In this document: positions 45,500-54,866 of the stretch, one piece after another
Numbering within the stretch: the first letter of the stretch is position 1
How the letters are laid out: each line of letters starts with the position of its first letter
Source of the DNA: Oceanobacillus sojae
Lineage (GTDB): Bacteria; Bacillota; Bacilli; Bacillales; Amphibacillaceae
DNA: 64,000 bases
Assembly: GCF_007991515.1 (NCBI RefSeq)
Contig: NZ_BJYM01000017.1
Coordinates: 45,857 to 109,856 of the forward strand
Direction: 5' to 3'
Program-made: the position numbers and the translations under genes
Notes under the pieces: model-generated
The model's database searches: none
Seen by the model: the letters and a program-made list of their open reading frames with translations, nothing else
Told to the model about the DNA's origin: nothing

Positions 45500-45528
45500 A
45501 TTGTAATACGATGTACATCGTAATGCAA
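45500..45528 (-). promoter_or_regulatory. padR promoter with palindromic operator in the spacer
   Basis: Minus strand: TTGCAT (45528-45523), 17 bp, TACAAT (45505-45500). The spacer holds a perfect 16-bp palindrome TACGATGTACATCGTA (45507-45522) with the ATGTACAT core seen in PadR operators. Confidence 0.82.
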
Positions 45529-45624
45529 TGTAAGAGAGTGAAATATTTGGAAGGAGGAGACTATTACAATCTCCATGAGATCCGTTAGATCGGCTACCTT
45601 CAGCATTTTCACTTAATTTCTTTG

Positions 45625-45653
45625 AACAAAAAAACCGGACAGAGTTTGTCCGG
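45625..45653 (-). terminator. terminator after the purine-type permease
   Basis: Minus strand: CCGGACA and TGTCCGG form a stem followed by TTTTTTT. Confidence 0.8.
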
Positions 45654-45660
45654 ATTCTTT

Positions 45661-46920
45661 TCACGATACACCAATTACCTTCAATACAAATTCTATAAAG
45701 AACAGCATAGATACAGTAAGCAGCGGTATAGATATTTCTTTTCGTTTTCCCAAAGCTATTTTAACAATGGGATATGCAATAAATCCAAATGCCATACCGT
45801 CGCCGATGCTATATGTAAATGGAATCATTACAATAATCAACAGCGCAGGTATACATTCAGCAAATTGCTCCCAGGGCAAGTATTTAATATTTTGGGCCAT
45901 TAGAAAACCAACGATGATTAATATCGGACTGATTGCAGTTGCCGGAACCATTGATATCCAAGGAATAATAAAAATAGTAGCTAAGAATAATATTCCTGCT
46001 GTTATGGCCGCTTTGCCCGTACGTCCGCCAGAAGCAATAACCGCAGCGTTTTCTGCTCCTGATACAGTAGGTGATGTCCCGAATATACCGGATAACAGAG
46101 CGGATGTTGCTGTGATACGATAAGACCTGCTATAAGCCTCTGTTTTCTTCAGCATATCTAACTGGCTCGATAAAATACCCATATTCTCAAATATCAGAAT
46201 CAATGCCAGTGAAAACACAGAAACCCAAAAGGATATTTCAGCAGCGGCTGAAAATGATGGCATAAACAGCATTTCACTAAACTTGAAATGAACCGAAGCT
46301 GCTTCTTCTGTCGACACTCCGAACAACACGGCAATAACAGTCCCAATAATCATGGTAAGAAGGAAATTCGCGGGCACCCCTTTTACAAATAAGTAAATGG
46401 CAATAAATAAAGTGATTATCCCGGCGATAACGCTTGGTGAGGTAAAATCCCCTATAGCAATGACAGATTGCTCACCTGCAGTTATAATCCCGCTTTTTTC
46501 TACACCGATCAGGATGAGAAAAAAGCCTAGCCCGATTGTTATCCCATGTTTTAAGGATTCTGGAATAGCTTCTCTTAAAACGACTCCCATTTTTGTAAAT
46601 GCTGTCAGCATAAATAAAATTCCTGCCATCCAAACTACAGCCAGACCCTCATTAAAGCTGAACCCATTATTTCCAATAATGGAATAGGCGAATAAAGCAT
46701 TTATCCCCATACCAGGTATCAGGATAAGAGGAAGTTTTCCAAAAAACCCCATAAGCATTGTTCCTGCAAAGCTCGCCAATATCGTCGCAATCATACCAGC
46801 TTCCAAAGAAAGACCTGCCTCATTTAAAATAGAACCGTTCACGACAACAATATAAACCATTGTCAGATAGCCGATTATTCCTGCAACAATGTCTTTTTTT
46901 AATTCATTATTTTGCTGCAT
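45661..46920 (-). CDS. NCS2/AzgA-type purine permease
   Basis: A 419-residue transporter with about 12-14 helices. The AzgA-like features are DIVAGIIGYLTMVYIVVVNGSIL at the start, GKLPLILIPGMGINALFAYSII, and SALLSGIFGTSPTVSGAENAAVIASGGRTG. Family members import adenine, guanine, hypoxanthine or xanthine by proton symport. No purine riboswitch or PurR box is visible upstream. Single gene. It is somewhat divergent, so another nucleobase is possible. Confidence 0.85.
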   Translation of the reverse strand: MQQNNELKKDIVAGIIGYLTMVYIVVVNGSILNEAGLSLEAGMIATILASFAGTMLMGFFGKLPLILIPGMGINALFAYSIIGNNGFSFNEGLAVVWMAGILFMLTAFTKMGVVLREAIPESLKHGITIGLGFFLILIGVEKSGIITAGEQSVIAIGDFTSPSVIAGIITLFIAIYLFVKGVPANFLLTMIIGTVIAVLFGVSTEEAASVHFKFSEMLFMPSFSAAAEISFWVSVFSLALILIFENMGILSSQLDMLKKTEAYSRSYRITATSALLSGIFGTSPTVSGAENAAVIASGGRTGKAAITAGILFLATIFIIPWISMVPATAISPILIIVGFLMAQNIKYLPWEQFAECIPALLIIVMIPFTYSIGDGMAFGFIAYPIVKIALGKRKEISIPLLTVSMLFFIEFVLKVIGVS

Positions 46921-47005
46921 TACAAACCTCTATAAATTCATATCCCTCTCCCACCCGACAAAGCATAATCACTTTATCCACAAATGCATTATTTAGTATA
47001 CCCTG

Positions 47006-47061
47006 ATAAACCATCATCAATAAGTGTCCCGTACTCAAGCAGTTTATCGCTGATGGTTTAT
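47006..47061. repeat. 11-bp inverted repeat with a 34-base loop
   Basis: ATAAACCATCA (47006-47016) and TGATGGTTTAT (47051-47061) are exact inverted copies between the cellobiose-type IIC stop and the permease gene. No T-tract follows, so it is either a weak terminator or an operator overlapping a possible permease promoter (AGTATA at 46995-47000, read as TATACT). Confidence 0.45.
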
Positions 47062-47070
47062 GGTTTGATA

Positions 47071-48390
47071 TCAGGACTTTGTATCTGTTTCAGCCATGCT
47101 CTCCAGCTCTCTTTTAGTAAGCTGGCGATCATACGCTTTCACAAATGGGTAGTATAGAATTGCATCTAAAATCATTAACAGAATAACCAGGACAAATGCT
47201 TTCCAATCTAATGTTGAGAAGAAAGCTCCTATAAAAGGCGGCATTTGCCAAGATAACATCGAAAAAGTTTTCCCTACCAGTCCTATGGACATACAAATAT
47301 AACTAATCGTAGCATTCAATGTCGATGTCAGCAAGAACGGAATAAGGAACATCGGATTCAGCATTAAAGGTATCCCGAAAATTAATGGCTCCGAGATATT
47401 AAATAGTGCCGGTACAACACCTACTTTTCCAACATTCTTTAATTGTTTTGATTTAGCTAAGAATATTAATAGAAACGCTAAACCAATAACAGAGCCCGCA
47501 CCGCCAATGGCTGTGAAATACGTCCAAAATGACGTAGTAAATATATGTGGCAGTTGTTCTCCCGCCATTTGTGCAGCTGCATTGATAGATATATTCCCAT
47601 CACGGATTGGCCCCATAACTCCTCCAAGAGCAGCATCATGAATACCAAAGAACCAGAATATATGTGTCAGGATGGTAATAAAAATAACAAATGCTAAGCT
47701 GTCTGCCGATTTAAAGGTTGGTGATAAGAAATCAAACATTGCTTGTGCCATATTTGTATCAAAAGAGTTGAAGATGGCGTAAACAATCGTATAACCTACA
47801 ATGATAACTATCCCAGGAATCAAGGATGCAAACACATCACTTAAACTGGCTGGAACACTTGGCGGCATTTTTATTTTACCAAATTCTTTTTGCTGCATAA
47901 TCCGATAGAGTTCTGTCGTTCCAATGCCGATTAGAATAGCTGACAGCAGTCCTTTGCCGTCAATAAAACTAAATTCTAATGTTTTTGCATCAAATCCCAA
48001 TTCTTGGGGCTGAGTAACAAGTAAGAAAAAGCCCATGGTGGAAAATAAAATCGGAATAAACGAATTAACTTTATAAAAACGGCATAGAAAGTGTGTAATT
48101 CCGATACAAACATATAAAGACATGGCACCCAATGTAAACGCAAACACCCAGTTCAATACTTCTGCATTATTTAATGCAAATTTTTCCCATGCAAGCAAGA
48201 AACCATTCGTTGTTTCCTCAGTTACAGGAGGAGAGCTTATAATGGCTACAAGCCCTCCTGCTAATGTAATCGGTAAGAGACTGATAAAGGCATCACGAAT
48301 AGCTGCAAGATGACGCTGCTGTCCAAATTTATTAGCAATCGGCATGACTTTATTTTCCATCACCGCCGTTACCGAGTTAAATTTACTCAT
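47071..48390 (-). CDS. PTS lactose/cellobiose-family IIC
   Basis: A 439-residue EIIC with ten or so helices and the family patterns RHLAAIRDAFISLLPITLAGGL, WFFGIHDAALGGVMGPIRD, and PALFNISEPLIFGIPLMLNP, where the His and Glu contribute to sugar binding. It imports a beta-glycoside disaccharide. Last gene of a IIA-GH1-IIB-IIC operon, 2 bp after IIB. Confidence 0.93.
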   Translation of the reverse strand: MSKFNSVTAVMENKVMPIANKFGQQRHLAAIRDAFISLLPITLAGGLVAIISSPPVTEETTNGFLLAWEKFALNNAEVLNWVFAFTLGAMSLYVCIGITHFLCRFYKVNSFIPILFSTMGFFLLVTQPQELGFDAKTLEFSFIDGKGLLSAILIGIGTTELYRIMQQKEFGKIKMPPSVPASLSDVFASLIPGIVIIVGYTIVYAIFNSFDTNMAQAMFDFLSPTFKSADSLAFVIFITILTHIFWFFGIHDAALGGVMGPIRDGNISINAAAQMAGEQLPHIFTTSFWTYFTAIGGAGSVIGLAFLLIFLAKSKQLKNVGKVGVVPALFNISEPLIFGIPLMLNPMFLIPFLLTSTLNATISYICMSIGLVGKTFSMLSWQMPPFIGAFFSTLDWKAFVLVILLMILDAILYYPFVKAYDRQLTKRELESMAETDTKS

Positions 48391-48392
48391 GG

Positions 48393-48689
48393 CTATTTCT
48401 CTCCTTCATAAAATTCGAATGCATCTTTCAGTATTCCTTCCGCATCCATAATGCCATATTTTGATAAATCTATTGTCATTACCGGGACTACAGCGTTCGC
48501 TTTTATTTCATTTAATTGAAATCGAATTTGCGGTCCTACCAGAATAATATCCACATTTTCTAATTTATCCTGATATTCACTGACTCCCACTGCCCGTACT
48601 GTCGCTTTCCCGCCTGACGCATCTTCCATTTTACGTGCCAGTATTCCTGAAGACATCCCCGCATTACAAACGATTAATATGTTTACCAT
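48393..48689 (-). CDS. PTS lactose/cellobiose-family IIB
   Basis: A 98-residue EIIB with phospho-cysteine motif MVNILIVCNAGMSSGI (Cys8). The ATG at 48689 has GAGGAG upstream; the longer frame to 48785 would overlap the GH1 gene by 90 bases. It phosphorylates the disaccharide during uptake. Confidence 0.92.
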   Translation of the reverse strand: MVNILIVCNAGMSSGILARKMEDASGGKATVRAVGVSEYQDKLENVDIILVGPQIRFQLNEIKANAVVPVMTIDLSKYGIMDAEGILKDAFEFYEGEK

Positions 48690-48693
48690 TGTA

Positions 48694-50094
48694 TTAACTC
48701 CTCTCGATAGCAGTCCCATTGGACTCACAAACTTTTTTATACCAGTAGTAGGATGCTTTTGGCTTTCTTTCAAAGTTGTTTTCAAAATCTACTCCAACTA
48801 ACCCGTACCGTTTTTCATGACCATTCTTCCAAGAATAAAGGTCCATCGTTGACCAGATAAAATAGCCCAATACCTCAGCTCCGTCATCAATTGCATTTAG
48901 AATAGCGTTAATATGCTCATTTAAGAAATGTATACGGCCTTGGTCATCAACGGATTTCTCATTTGGCACATCTTCATAGAAAGCTACTCCGTTTTCCGTA
49001 ATAAAGATTGGCACCTTGTATTTCTCATATGCCCGTATAATTCCATGGTATAAGCCTTGAGGATAAATTTCTGTATCCCATTCGGTATAAGTGGAATCCG
49101 GATTGTCAAACACCTGTTCAAACCAGCCTTTTACAACCACTTTGCTGGATCCTTTTGCTTCTGATCCTTTATTATTGATACGTAAAATACTCTCTCCTCC
49201 GGTATATGGTTTAATAAGTGCTCTTGCATAATAGTTCAACCCGGCAAAATCAACGGTGTTGTTCTTTATAGCTTCAAAATCCGCTTCTTTCATAAAGCTT
49301 AAATCATACTTTTCATTCAGCATACCCAGCATATCAATTGGAATCTCACCTTTAATGGCAGTGTCTAAAATCCAATTATTGAAATAGTTATCAGCTTTAC
49401 GCATAGCAATTTTTGTTTCCAGACTGTCATCAACACCAAAAATAGGAGCATAGCTATGAACAATTCCAATTTGACCTTTCATTTTCATCTCCCGGAATAC
49501 TCCTACTGTTAAAGCATTGGCAAGCATCATATAAAAAGAGGCTTGAATCGTTTTTTGTGTATCATCTATCCCAGGAGGATAATTCCCTATTTTATAGCCG
49601 CTGAAGACGTAGTATCGCGGTTCATTAAATGTAGACCAGTAGGTTACTTTGTCTCCATATTCCTTGAAGCAGACCTTTGCATACTCTACATAGGCATCAC
49701 AAATTTCACGTTCAGCCCATCCACCCTTGTCTTCCAGATATTGAGGCAAATCCCAATGAAACAATGTTACAAATGGCTCAATCCCATTTTTCAAACATTC
49801 ATCAATAATATTATGATAAAACTGAACCCCTTCCGGATTTACTTCACCCTTATCATTTATGATAATTCTGGGCCAGGCAATGGAGAAACGGTATGCTTTA
49901 TGCCCTCCTTCTTTCATTAAGCGAATATCTTCTTTGTATTTATGGTAATGATCAGAAGCATCATTCCCATTCTCTAAATTATTTTCATGCAAATATACAT
50001 CCCATAAAGAAGGTACCCGTCCTCCTTCATTCCATCCTCCTTCACATTGATAGGATGCCGTCGCTGTTCCCCATAAAAAATTTTTATTAATCAT
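48694..50094 (-). CDS. GH1 6-phospho-beta-galactosidase/glucosidase (LacG-like)
   Basis: A 466-residue GH1 enzyme with both catalytic glutamates: acid/base Glu158 (STFNEPR) and nucleophile Glu367 (ITENGVA). The phosphate-binding loop DLYSWKNGHEKRYG has Ser421, Trp422, Lys428 and Tyr430, the arrangement of LacG, where the Trp favours galactosides. It cleaves the phosphorylated disaccharide delivered by the PTS. It overlaps the IIA gene by 4 bases. Galacto- versus gluco-specificity is inferred from the loop. Confidence 0.9.
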   Translation of the reverse strand: MINKNFLWGTATASYQCEGGWNEGGRVPSLWDVYLHENNLENGNDASDHYHKYKEDIRLMKEGGHKAYRFSIAWPRIIINDKGEVNPEGVQFYHNIIDECLKNGIEPFVTLFHWDLPQYLEDKGGWAEREICDAYVEYAKVCFKEYGDKVTYWSTFNEPRYYVFSGYKIGNYPPGIDDTQKTIQASFYMMLANALTVGVFREMKMKGQIGIVHSYAPIFGVDDSLETKIAMRKADNYFNNWILDTAIKGEIPIDMLGMLNEKYDLSFMKEADFEAIKNNTVDFAGLNYYARALIKPYTGGESILRINNKGSEAKGSSKVVVKGWFEQVFDNPDSTYTEWDTEIYPQGLYHGIIRAYEKYKVPIFITENGVAFYEDVPNEKSVDDQGRIHFLNEHINAILNAIDDGAEVLGYFIWSTMDLYSWKNGHEKRYGLVGVDFENNFERKPKASYYWYKKVCESNGTAIERS

Positions 50095-50423
50095 TTTTTT
50101 ACCTCACCTTCTAATTTTTTATAGATATCTATGACCTCATTAGCCAAATCAATTGTAAGTTGTCCCATCATAAAATGATCTTCACTATGCATTAGTAACA
50201 GGGATATTTCTGTTTTGTCCCCTCCAGCTTCCTTTTGAATCATGTCTGTATGCGTTTTTTGTGCAAGAAGTAATTCCTCTTTTCCTTTTTCAACGCATTC
50301 GCTTGCTTTTTCCCACTCACCAGACTTCGCGAAAGCAATCGCTTCCATTCCATAACTGCGAGCATTTCCACTATGCAGAATCAGTCCAAATGACACTGCT
50401 TCTGTTTCTTCACTTAAACTCAT
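50091..50423 (-). CDS. PTS lactose/cellobiose-family IIA
   Basis: A 110-residue all-helical EIIA with the lac-family pattern ILHSGNARSYGMEAI and a conserved MHSEDHFM, which holds the phosphorylated histidine. First gene of the operon; it takes phosphate from HPr to the IIB. Confidence 0.92.
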   Translation of the reverse strand: MSLSEETEAVSFGLILHSGNARSYGMEAIAFAKSGEWEKASECVEKGKEELLLAQKTHTDMIQKEAGGDKTEISLLLMHSEDHFMMGQLTIDLANEVIDIYKKLEGEVKK

Positions 50424-50795
50424 CGTAATGACACCTCTCTATCTGTTCTCTACGTAAACAATCATAACTTCAATAGATATGTGCAGTGAAATAATTATTT
50501 GCCTATCGCGTTAGGAAAAACATGACACACCCGTATAGGACGCCTGCTGCCGGTTAAGCTATAAATAAGTTTTCCATGGTATTTTCCTCACTTGAATGAT
50601 AATTAAATAAATGGCAGATTTTCTTTTAATAGAGAAATTATAAGACTAGATTGATTAATCTATTGCTTTTCAAAATAAGAGTGATTATGATTAAATATAA
50701 GAAATTTATCTACAAAAGACTCCTCTCTCTATAGTCAATATTCTCTACAAAATAATTGGTTTATAAATCATTTTTTAATGATAAGGGAGGACACT
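50424..50795. other. 372-bp divergent regulatory region
   Basis: It separates the PTS operon (minus) from its PRD regulator (plus). An imperfect palindrome CCTATCGCGTTAGG lies at 50502-50515; its CCTATCG(C/T)G core also occurs in the operators at 57872-57929 of the second PTS locus. No gene is visible. Confidence 0.5.
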
Positions 50796-52694
50796 ATGAA
50801 TAAGCGGCAAACCAAGCTAGTACAGTATCTTATCAGCCACAATGATTGGGTAAAAGGGAATCAATTAGCAGCTTACTTAAATGTAAGCTCGCGTACGATA
50901 CGTAATGATATTCAAACTCTGCAGTTGACCGGGTTTAAAATAAGTTCTTCTAAAACTTACGGGTACCGTATAGAGGAATTGCCCGAAGCCGTGCAGAATT
51001 TAGAAAAAAAGAATGAATTTCCTGAAAGCGCATATGACCGCATGGTATATATTTTAAAAAGGCTTCTCCATGTTTCCGAACAGCAAAATATATTTGATTT
51101 AGCTGATGAATTATTTGTAAGCGAGTCCACAATTGAAAAAGACTTATATCGCTTGAAAGATTTTATTACAAATACAGAAAGTAAAGTAAGGCTGGAAAGA
51201 GTAGAAAACAGCATTTTGCTTGAAGGAAGCACGCGTGCTAAAAGAACACTATGGTCCAAACTGATCTTCAATGAAATTAAAGAAGATTTGTTTGATATTT
51301 ATGAGCTCGAAAACCATTTTAACGAAATAAATCTAAAAGATATTAAGGATATCCTCTCTGAGGTGCTCTCTGAATACAAAATATATTTAAATGACTTATC
51401 CATGATCAACATGGTTATTCATGTGGCAATTATACTCGATACCATCATGCGTAAGGAACAGACAATCCCTTCGACGGAGGTTGATTATATCAGTTCCAAA
51501 GAAGAGCTGGCAGCCTCTGAAAAAATTTGTAATAAGCTGGGGGAATTGTACGGCATAACCATTCCCCGCCCAGAAATTAGATATATAGCCATATTAATTG
51601 GCGGAAAGAAAAGCTACTATAACGATACTTTAAAACAGCCCAAAAATATGGTGGAAAATCGCTTTTCAAAGCTTGCAGAAGAGTTAATTCAATCTATCAG
51701 TAATAAATTTTTAATCGATTTAAGTGAAGATGAAAAATTACACATTGATCTTTCCATGCATTTGAAATCACTTTACAACCGTAATCAACGCGGAGTTGAA
51801 ATTCATAATCCTGTTTTAATGGAAACACAAAGAAAATTTCCGTTAATTTATGATTTGGGTATATTTATGGGGCTGGAGTATGAATTAAAAACAAAACAAA
51901 AATTAAACGAAGATGAAATTGGTCTGTTGACATTGCACCTGTGCATTGCCTTTGAACGCCTGGCAAAAAAAAGACAAACGAGTAACAGGATTGCCATTCT
52001 TTGCCCAACAGGCTTTACAACCAGCCGCTTATTGAAGGCAAAGCTAGAAAATATTTATGGTGAAAAAATCGGCCAATTGGAGTTATTCTCTCTTTCCGAC
52101 AGCTGGGATGCGATTGCTCAATTCAACCCTGACCTTGTTCTTACAACAGCAAGGGTTCCTGAAGATTTTCCTTTTTCTACGTTAGAAGTGACACCATTTC
52201 TGTCTGAAAAAGAAATAGAAAAAATTGACGCGTATCTTCAGCCAAAAGAAGAAAATTTAAATAACCAGAATGTGGCATCATACTTTAGTGAAAATTTATT
52301 CTTTCCAGACATAACAAAACAAACACCGGATGAGGTGATTGCATTTCTCTCATCCGAATTAGAGAGACAAGGAATAGTCCCGCCAAAATATAACGAATTA
52401 ATTTTAGCCCGGGAAGCAATCTCATCCACTGCCTATGGAAACTTAATTGCTTTGCCGCATCCTATTGAGAAAGTGGCCAGTAAAACAATTATCGCGGTTT
52501 GTACACTAAGTCAGCCGATTCAGTGGAACAATCAAAAAGTGCAGCTGGTTCTGTTATTTGCCCTTGCAAATGATAAAAGAGAACTGATGGATAGTTTGTT
52601 TAGAGAGATTATTGATATGCTGGACAATCCTAAAAAGGTTAAAAAAATATTACAAGCCAAGGACTTTGAATCCTTTGCTGAGTTAATCAGATAA
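50796..52694 (+). CDS. PRD-containing transcriptional activator (LicR/MtlR-like)
   Basis: A 632-residue regulator with two N-terminal HTH segments (LAAYLNVSSRTIRNDIQTL; LADELFVSESTIEKDLYRL), two PRDs (about 170-395), an EIIB-like domain (IAILCPTGFTTSRLL with a cysteine) and a C-terminal EIIA-like domain (YGNLIALPHPIEK). The ATG at 50796 follows AAGGGAGG; the ATG at 50778 lies before that site. It diverges from the first lactose/cellobiose-type PTS operon and probably activates it. Confidence 0.9.
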   Translation: MNKRQTKLVQYLISHNDWVKGNQLAAYLNVSSRTIRNDIQTLQLTGFKISSSKTYGYRIEELPEAVQNLEKKNEFPESAYDRMVYILKRLLHVSEQQNIFDLADELFVSESTIEKDLYRLKDFITNTESKVRLERVENSILLEGSTRAKRTLWSKLIFNEIKEDLFDIYELENHFNEINLKDIKDILSEVLSEYKIYLNDLSMINMVIHVAIILDTIMRKEQTIPSTEVDYISSKEELAASEKICNKLGELYGITIPRPEIRYIAILIGGKKSYYNDTLKQPKNMVENRFSKLAEELIQSISNKFLIDLSEDEKLHIDLSMHLKSLYNRNQRGVEIHNPVLMETQRKFPLIYDLGIFMGLEYELKTKQKLNEDEIGLLTLHLCIAFERLAKKRQTSNRIAILCPTGFTTSRLLKAKLENIYGEKIGQLELFSLSDSWDAIAQFNPDLVLTTARVPEDFPFSTLEVTPFLSEKEIEKIDAYLQPKEENLNNQNVASYFSENLFFPDITKQTPDEVIAFLSSELERQGIVPPKYNELILAREAISSTAYGNLIALPHPIEKVASKTIIAVCTLSQPIQWNNQKVQLVLLFALANDKRELMDSLFREIIDMLDNPKKVKKILQAKDFESFAELIR

Positions 52695-52697
52695 TAT

Positions 52698-52770
52698 AAT
52701 AGCTGCTTATAAATAAGAAGCAGCTATTACTAAACAGAAAGGAGCTAGAACACGGACTAGCCCCTTTTTT
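52698..52770 (+). terminator. two tandem hairpins after the PRD regulator
   Basis: AATAGCTGCTT/AAGCAGCTATT (52698-52728) is a perfect stem; GGAGCTAG/CTAGCCCC (52741-52764) follows with six T. The second is the likely terminator. Confidence 0.75.
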
Positions 52771-52876
52771 GTTATAAGAGCCATACTTTCTCAGGAAAAG
52801 CATTCAAGTATCTATCCTGTCTCTATACTCCTAATTTTCAATCTGTAATATACAATCAAAAGAAGGAGGTGTCTCT

Positions 52877-53701
52877 TTGCTGATTCATAAAATGAAATAT
52901 ATTAATAATTTAACAGTTCAGGAACAGCATATTATAGATTATATTCTGGAGCATCCGGGCCAGCTATTTGATTTAACTGCAAATGAATTAGCAAAAGCCA
53001 CTTTTACCAGTTCTTCCACGATAATCAGACTTTGTAAAAAGCTTGGAGCAAAAGGATTTCCAGACTTTCAAATAAAATTTGCTTTGGAATATAAAGACCT
53101 TCACATGGAGAAATATCAAATGAGCAGTCATAATTCTCTAAATGATGATAAAGAGATTCATAAAAGCATCCATTCACTGCCCTTTATTTATGAAGAAGCT
53201 ATATATGAAACACAGAAGATGCTTGATTATGAACGGATTACAAAGATAATAAAATGGATTAGCAATGCTGATCGGGTGAACATCTATGGGGTAGATGCAA
53301 ATTATTATATTGCTCAGCAGATTTGCGCAAGGTGGAATGAATTTAGGACCAATGCTTTAGCATTTAATAGCATAAATAAACATTATCTAGTCAATATCAA
53401 CCAAAAAGAGAAGCATATTTCTTTTGTTATTTCACATAGCGGGAATAACAAAGCGATTATTGATATTGCTCAAACGATAAGGTTGTACAATCAAAAAGTC
53501 ATTGCTGTTACAGGAAATGAGAAAAGTGAACTTATCTCCATAACGGATGATTATATTAAAAGCTATACTTCAACAGAACAATTTGCTTTATCTAAAATTA
53601 TTAACAATACATCGACACAATATATTTTTGATATTTTGTATCTTAATTTACTGGATAATATTCATTCAGTCAGCAAAAAAAAGCTGATGGATGAAATTTA
53701 A
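52877..53701 (+). CDS. RpiR/MurR-family regulator with SIS domain
   Basis: A 274-residue protein: N-terminal HTH_6 (LTANELAKATFTSSSTIIRLCKKLGAKGFPDFQIKF) and a SIS phosphosugar-binding domain from about 110 (VNIYGVDANYYIAQQICARW; FVISHSGNNKAIIDIA; VIAVTGNEKSELI). The TTG at 52877 is used because AGGAGG lies 7 bases before it. It precedes two Gfo/Idh/MocA genes on the same strand, separated by a terminator overlapping its own stop codon, and probably controls them and perhaps the neighbouring PTS. Confidence 0.88.
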   Translation: MLIHKMKYINNLTVQEQHIIDYILEHPGQLFDLTANELAKATFTSSSTIIRLCKKLGAKGFPDFQIKFALEYKDLHMEKYQMSSHNSLNDDKEIHKSIHSLPFIYEEAIYETQKMLDYERITKIIKWISNADRVNIYGVDANYYIAQQICARWNEFRTNALAFNSINKHYLVNINQKEKHISFVISHSGNNKAIIDIAQTIRLYNQKVIAVTGNEKSELISITDDYIKSYTSTEQFALSKIINNTSTQYIFDILYLNLLDNIHSVSKKKLMDEI

Positions 53702-53724
53702 ATTCATTAATCAGCTTCTTTTTA
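53681..53724 (+). terminator. terminator overlapping the rpiR-like stop codon
   Basis: AAGCTGAT (53681-53688) with ATCAGCTT (53710-53717), reinforced by GATGAA/TTCAT inside and followed by CTTTTT. Confidence 0.7.
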
Positions 53725-53822
53725 CAAGAAACAGCGAAAGCGATTACCAAAAACGTAAAAACCTGTTCTCCATTGAAAAATGCTGTGCTAAGATAAGGCT
53801 AAATTACAGGAGAATAGGAGAG

Positions 53823-54845
53823 ATGAATATGTTGTCTATTGCTTTTATTGGTTATGGTAATTCAGTAACTAATTATCATTTACCTTATTTAGAAAAAAGA
53901 GAAAGTATAAATGTGAAGTATATATACAGAAGAGCTGAAGATCGTATACACGAAGGCATAGAACACGAGAATTGGTATCCTGATATCAACTTTACGAGTG
54001 ATTTAGATGAGATCCTGAATGATAAAGAGATTGAATTAATAGTGGTATGTACACACGCAGATAGTCATGCAGAATATGCCAGGACAGCGCTGCAAAATAA
54101 CAAAAACGTATTAGTAGAAAAGCCCTTCGCTTCCACTCTGGACGAGGCAAAGGAGATTTTTGAGCTTGCTAAATCCAAAGGTCTTATTGCGATGGCAAAC
54201 CAAAATAGAAGGTTTGATGGAGACTTCTTAACATTGAAGAAAGTGCTTGACAGTGGAGTACTCGGGAACATTATTGAAATTCAATCGCATTATGATTATT
54301 TTCGACCGGAAAAAATTCAAAAAGGCTTTAAAACACTTCATCTTCTGGCTGTTCATACCATTGACCAGATTATATCATTATATGGAAACCCTGATAGAAT
54401 CTATTACGATGTAAGAAGTATTTATTGTCCCGGGGAAAGTGATGATTTTACAGATATCGATTTTTATTATGGTACACAAATGAAAGCAACAGTTAAATGC
54501 AGCAACAGTGTCAAAATAGAGCATCCTAAATTTACAGTTCATGGGGACCGGGGAAGTTTTATAAAGTATAGCAGCGGTCACCAGAAGAAAAATCCTGACG
54601 GAGCAACAAAAGTATCCTTCATACAAGAACCTGAAAATAATTGGGGAAAGATTTCCTACTTCGATGAAAATGGAAAAGAAGTAAATAAGAGCATCCCTTC
54701 AGAAATAACCGATTATGCAATTTTGTATGAGAAGCTGTTTGACAGTATCCGGAACGGAACTGAAAAACCTGTAAAAGATGATGAAGTGCTAACAGTGATG
54801 GAGATTTTGAATAATGGAATAAAAGAAGCTTCCAAGAATCACTAA
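53823..54845 (+). CDS. Gfo/Idh/MocA-family oxidoreductase 1
   Basis: A 340-residue NAD(P)-dependent sugar dehydrogenase-like protein: Rossmann start LSIAFIGYGNSVTNYHLPYL, the family EKP motif (NVLVEKPFAS) and a likely catalytic His-x-x-x-Asp (LAVHTIDQI). The ATG at 53823 follows GGAGAG; the longer frame reaching back into the rpiR-like stop has no ribosome site. It is paired with a second paralogue 21 bp downstream. Substrate unknown; a glycoside or sugar phosphate from the adjacent PTS loci is possible. Confidence 0.86.
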   Translation: MNMLSIAFIGYGNSVTNYHLPYLEKRESINVKYIYRRAEDRIHEGIEHENWYPDINFTSDLDEILNDKEIELIVVCTHADSHAEYARTALQNNKNVLVEKPFASTLDEAKEIFELAKSKGLIAMANQNRRFDGDFLTLKKVLDSGVLGNIIEIQSHYDYFRPEKIQKGFKTLHLLAVHTIDQIISLYGNPDRIYYDVRSIYCPGESDDFTDIDFYYGTQMKATVKCSNSVKIEHPKFTVHGDRGSFIKYSSGHQKKNPDGATKVSFIQEPENNWGKISYFDENGKEVNKSIPSEITDYAILYEKLFDSIRNGTEKPVKDDEVLTVMEILNNGIKEASKNH

Positions 54846-54866
54846 TTTGACGAGGAGGGTTACAAA

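Noticed and set aside
46921..47070. Purine riboswitch or PurR box upstream of the NCS2/AzgA-type permease
   Set aside because: No aptamer core or CGAA-type PurR arms were found; only an inverted repeat is present.
53739..53756. cre-like sequence GCGAAAGCGATTACC upstream of oxidoreductase 1
   Set aside because: Three mismatches to the cre consensus including the TG start; too weak to claim.
53691..53822. N-terminal extension of oxidoreductase 1 back to 53691
   Set aside because: It lacks a ribosome site, overlaps the rpiR-like stop and terminator, and precedes the natural Rossmann start; the ATG at 53823 has GGAGAG.
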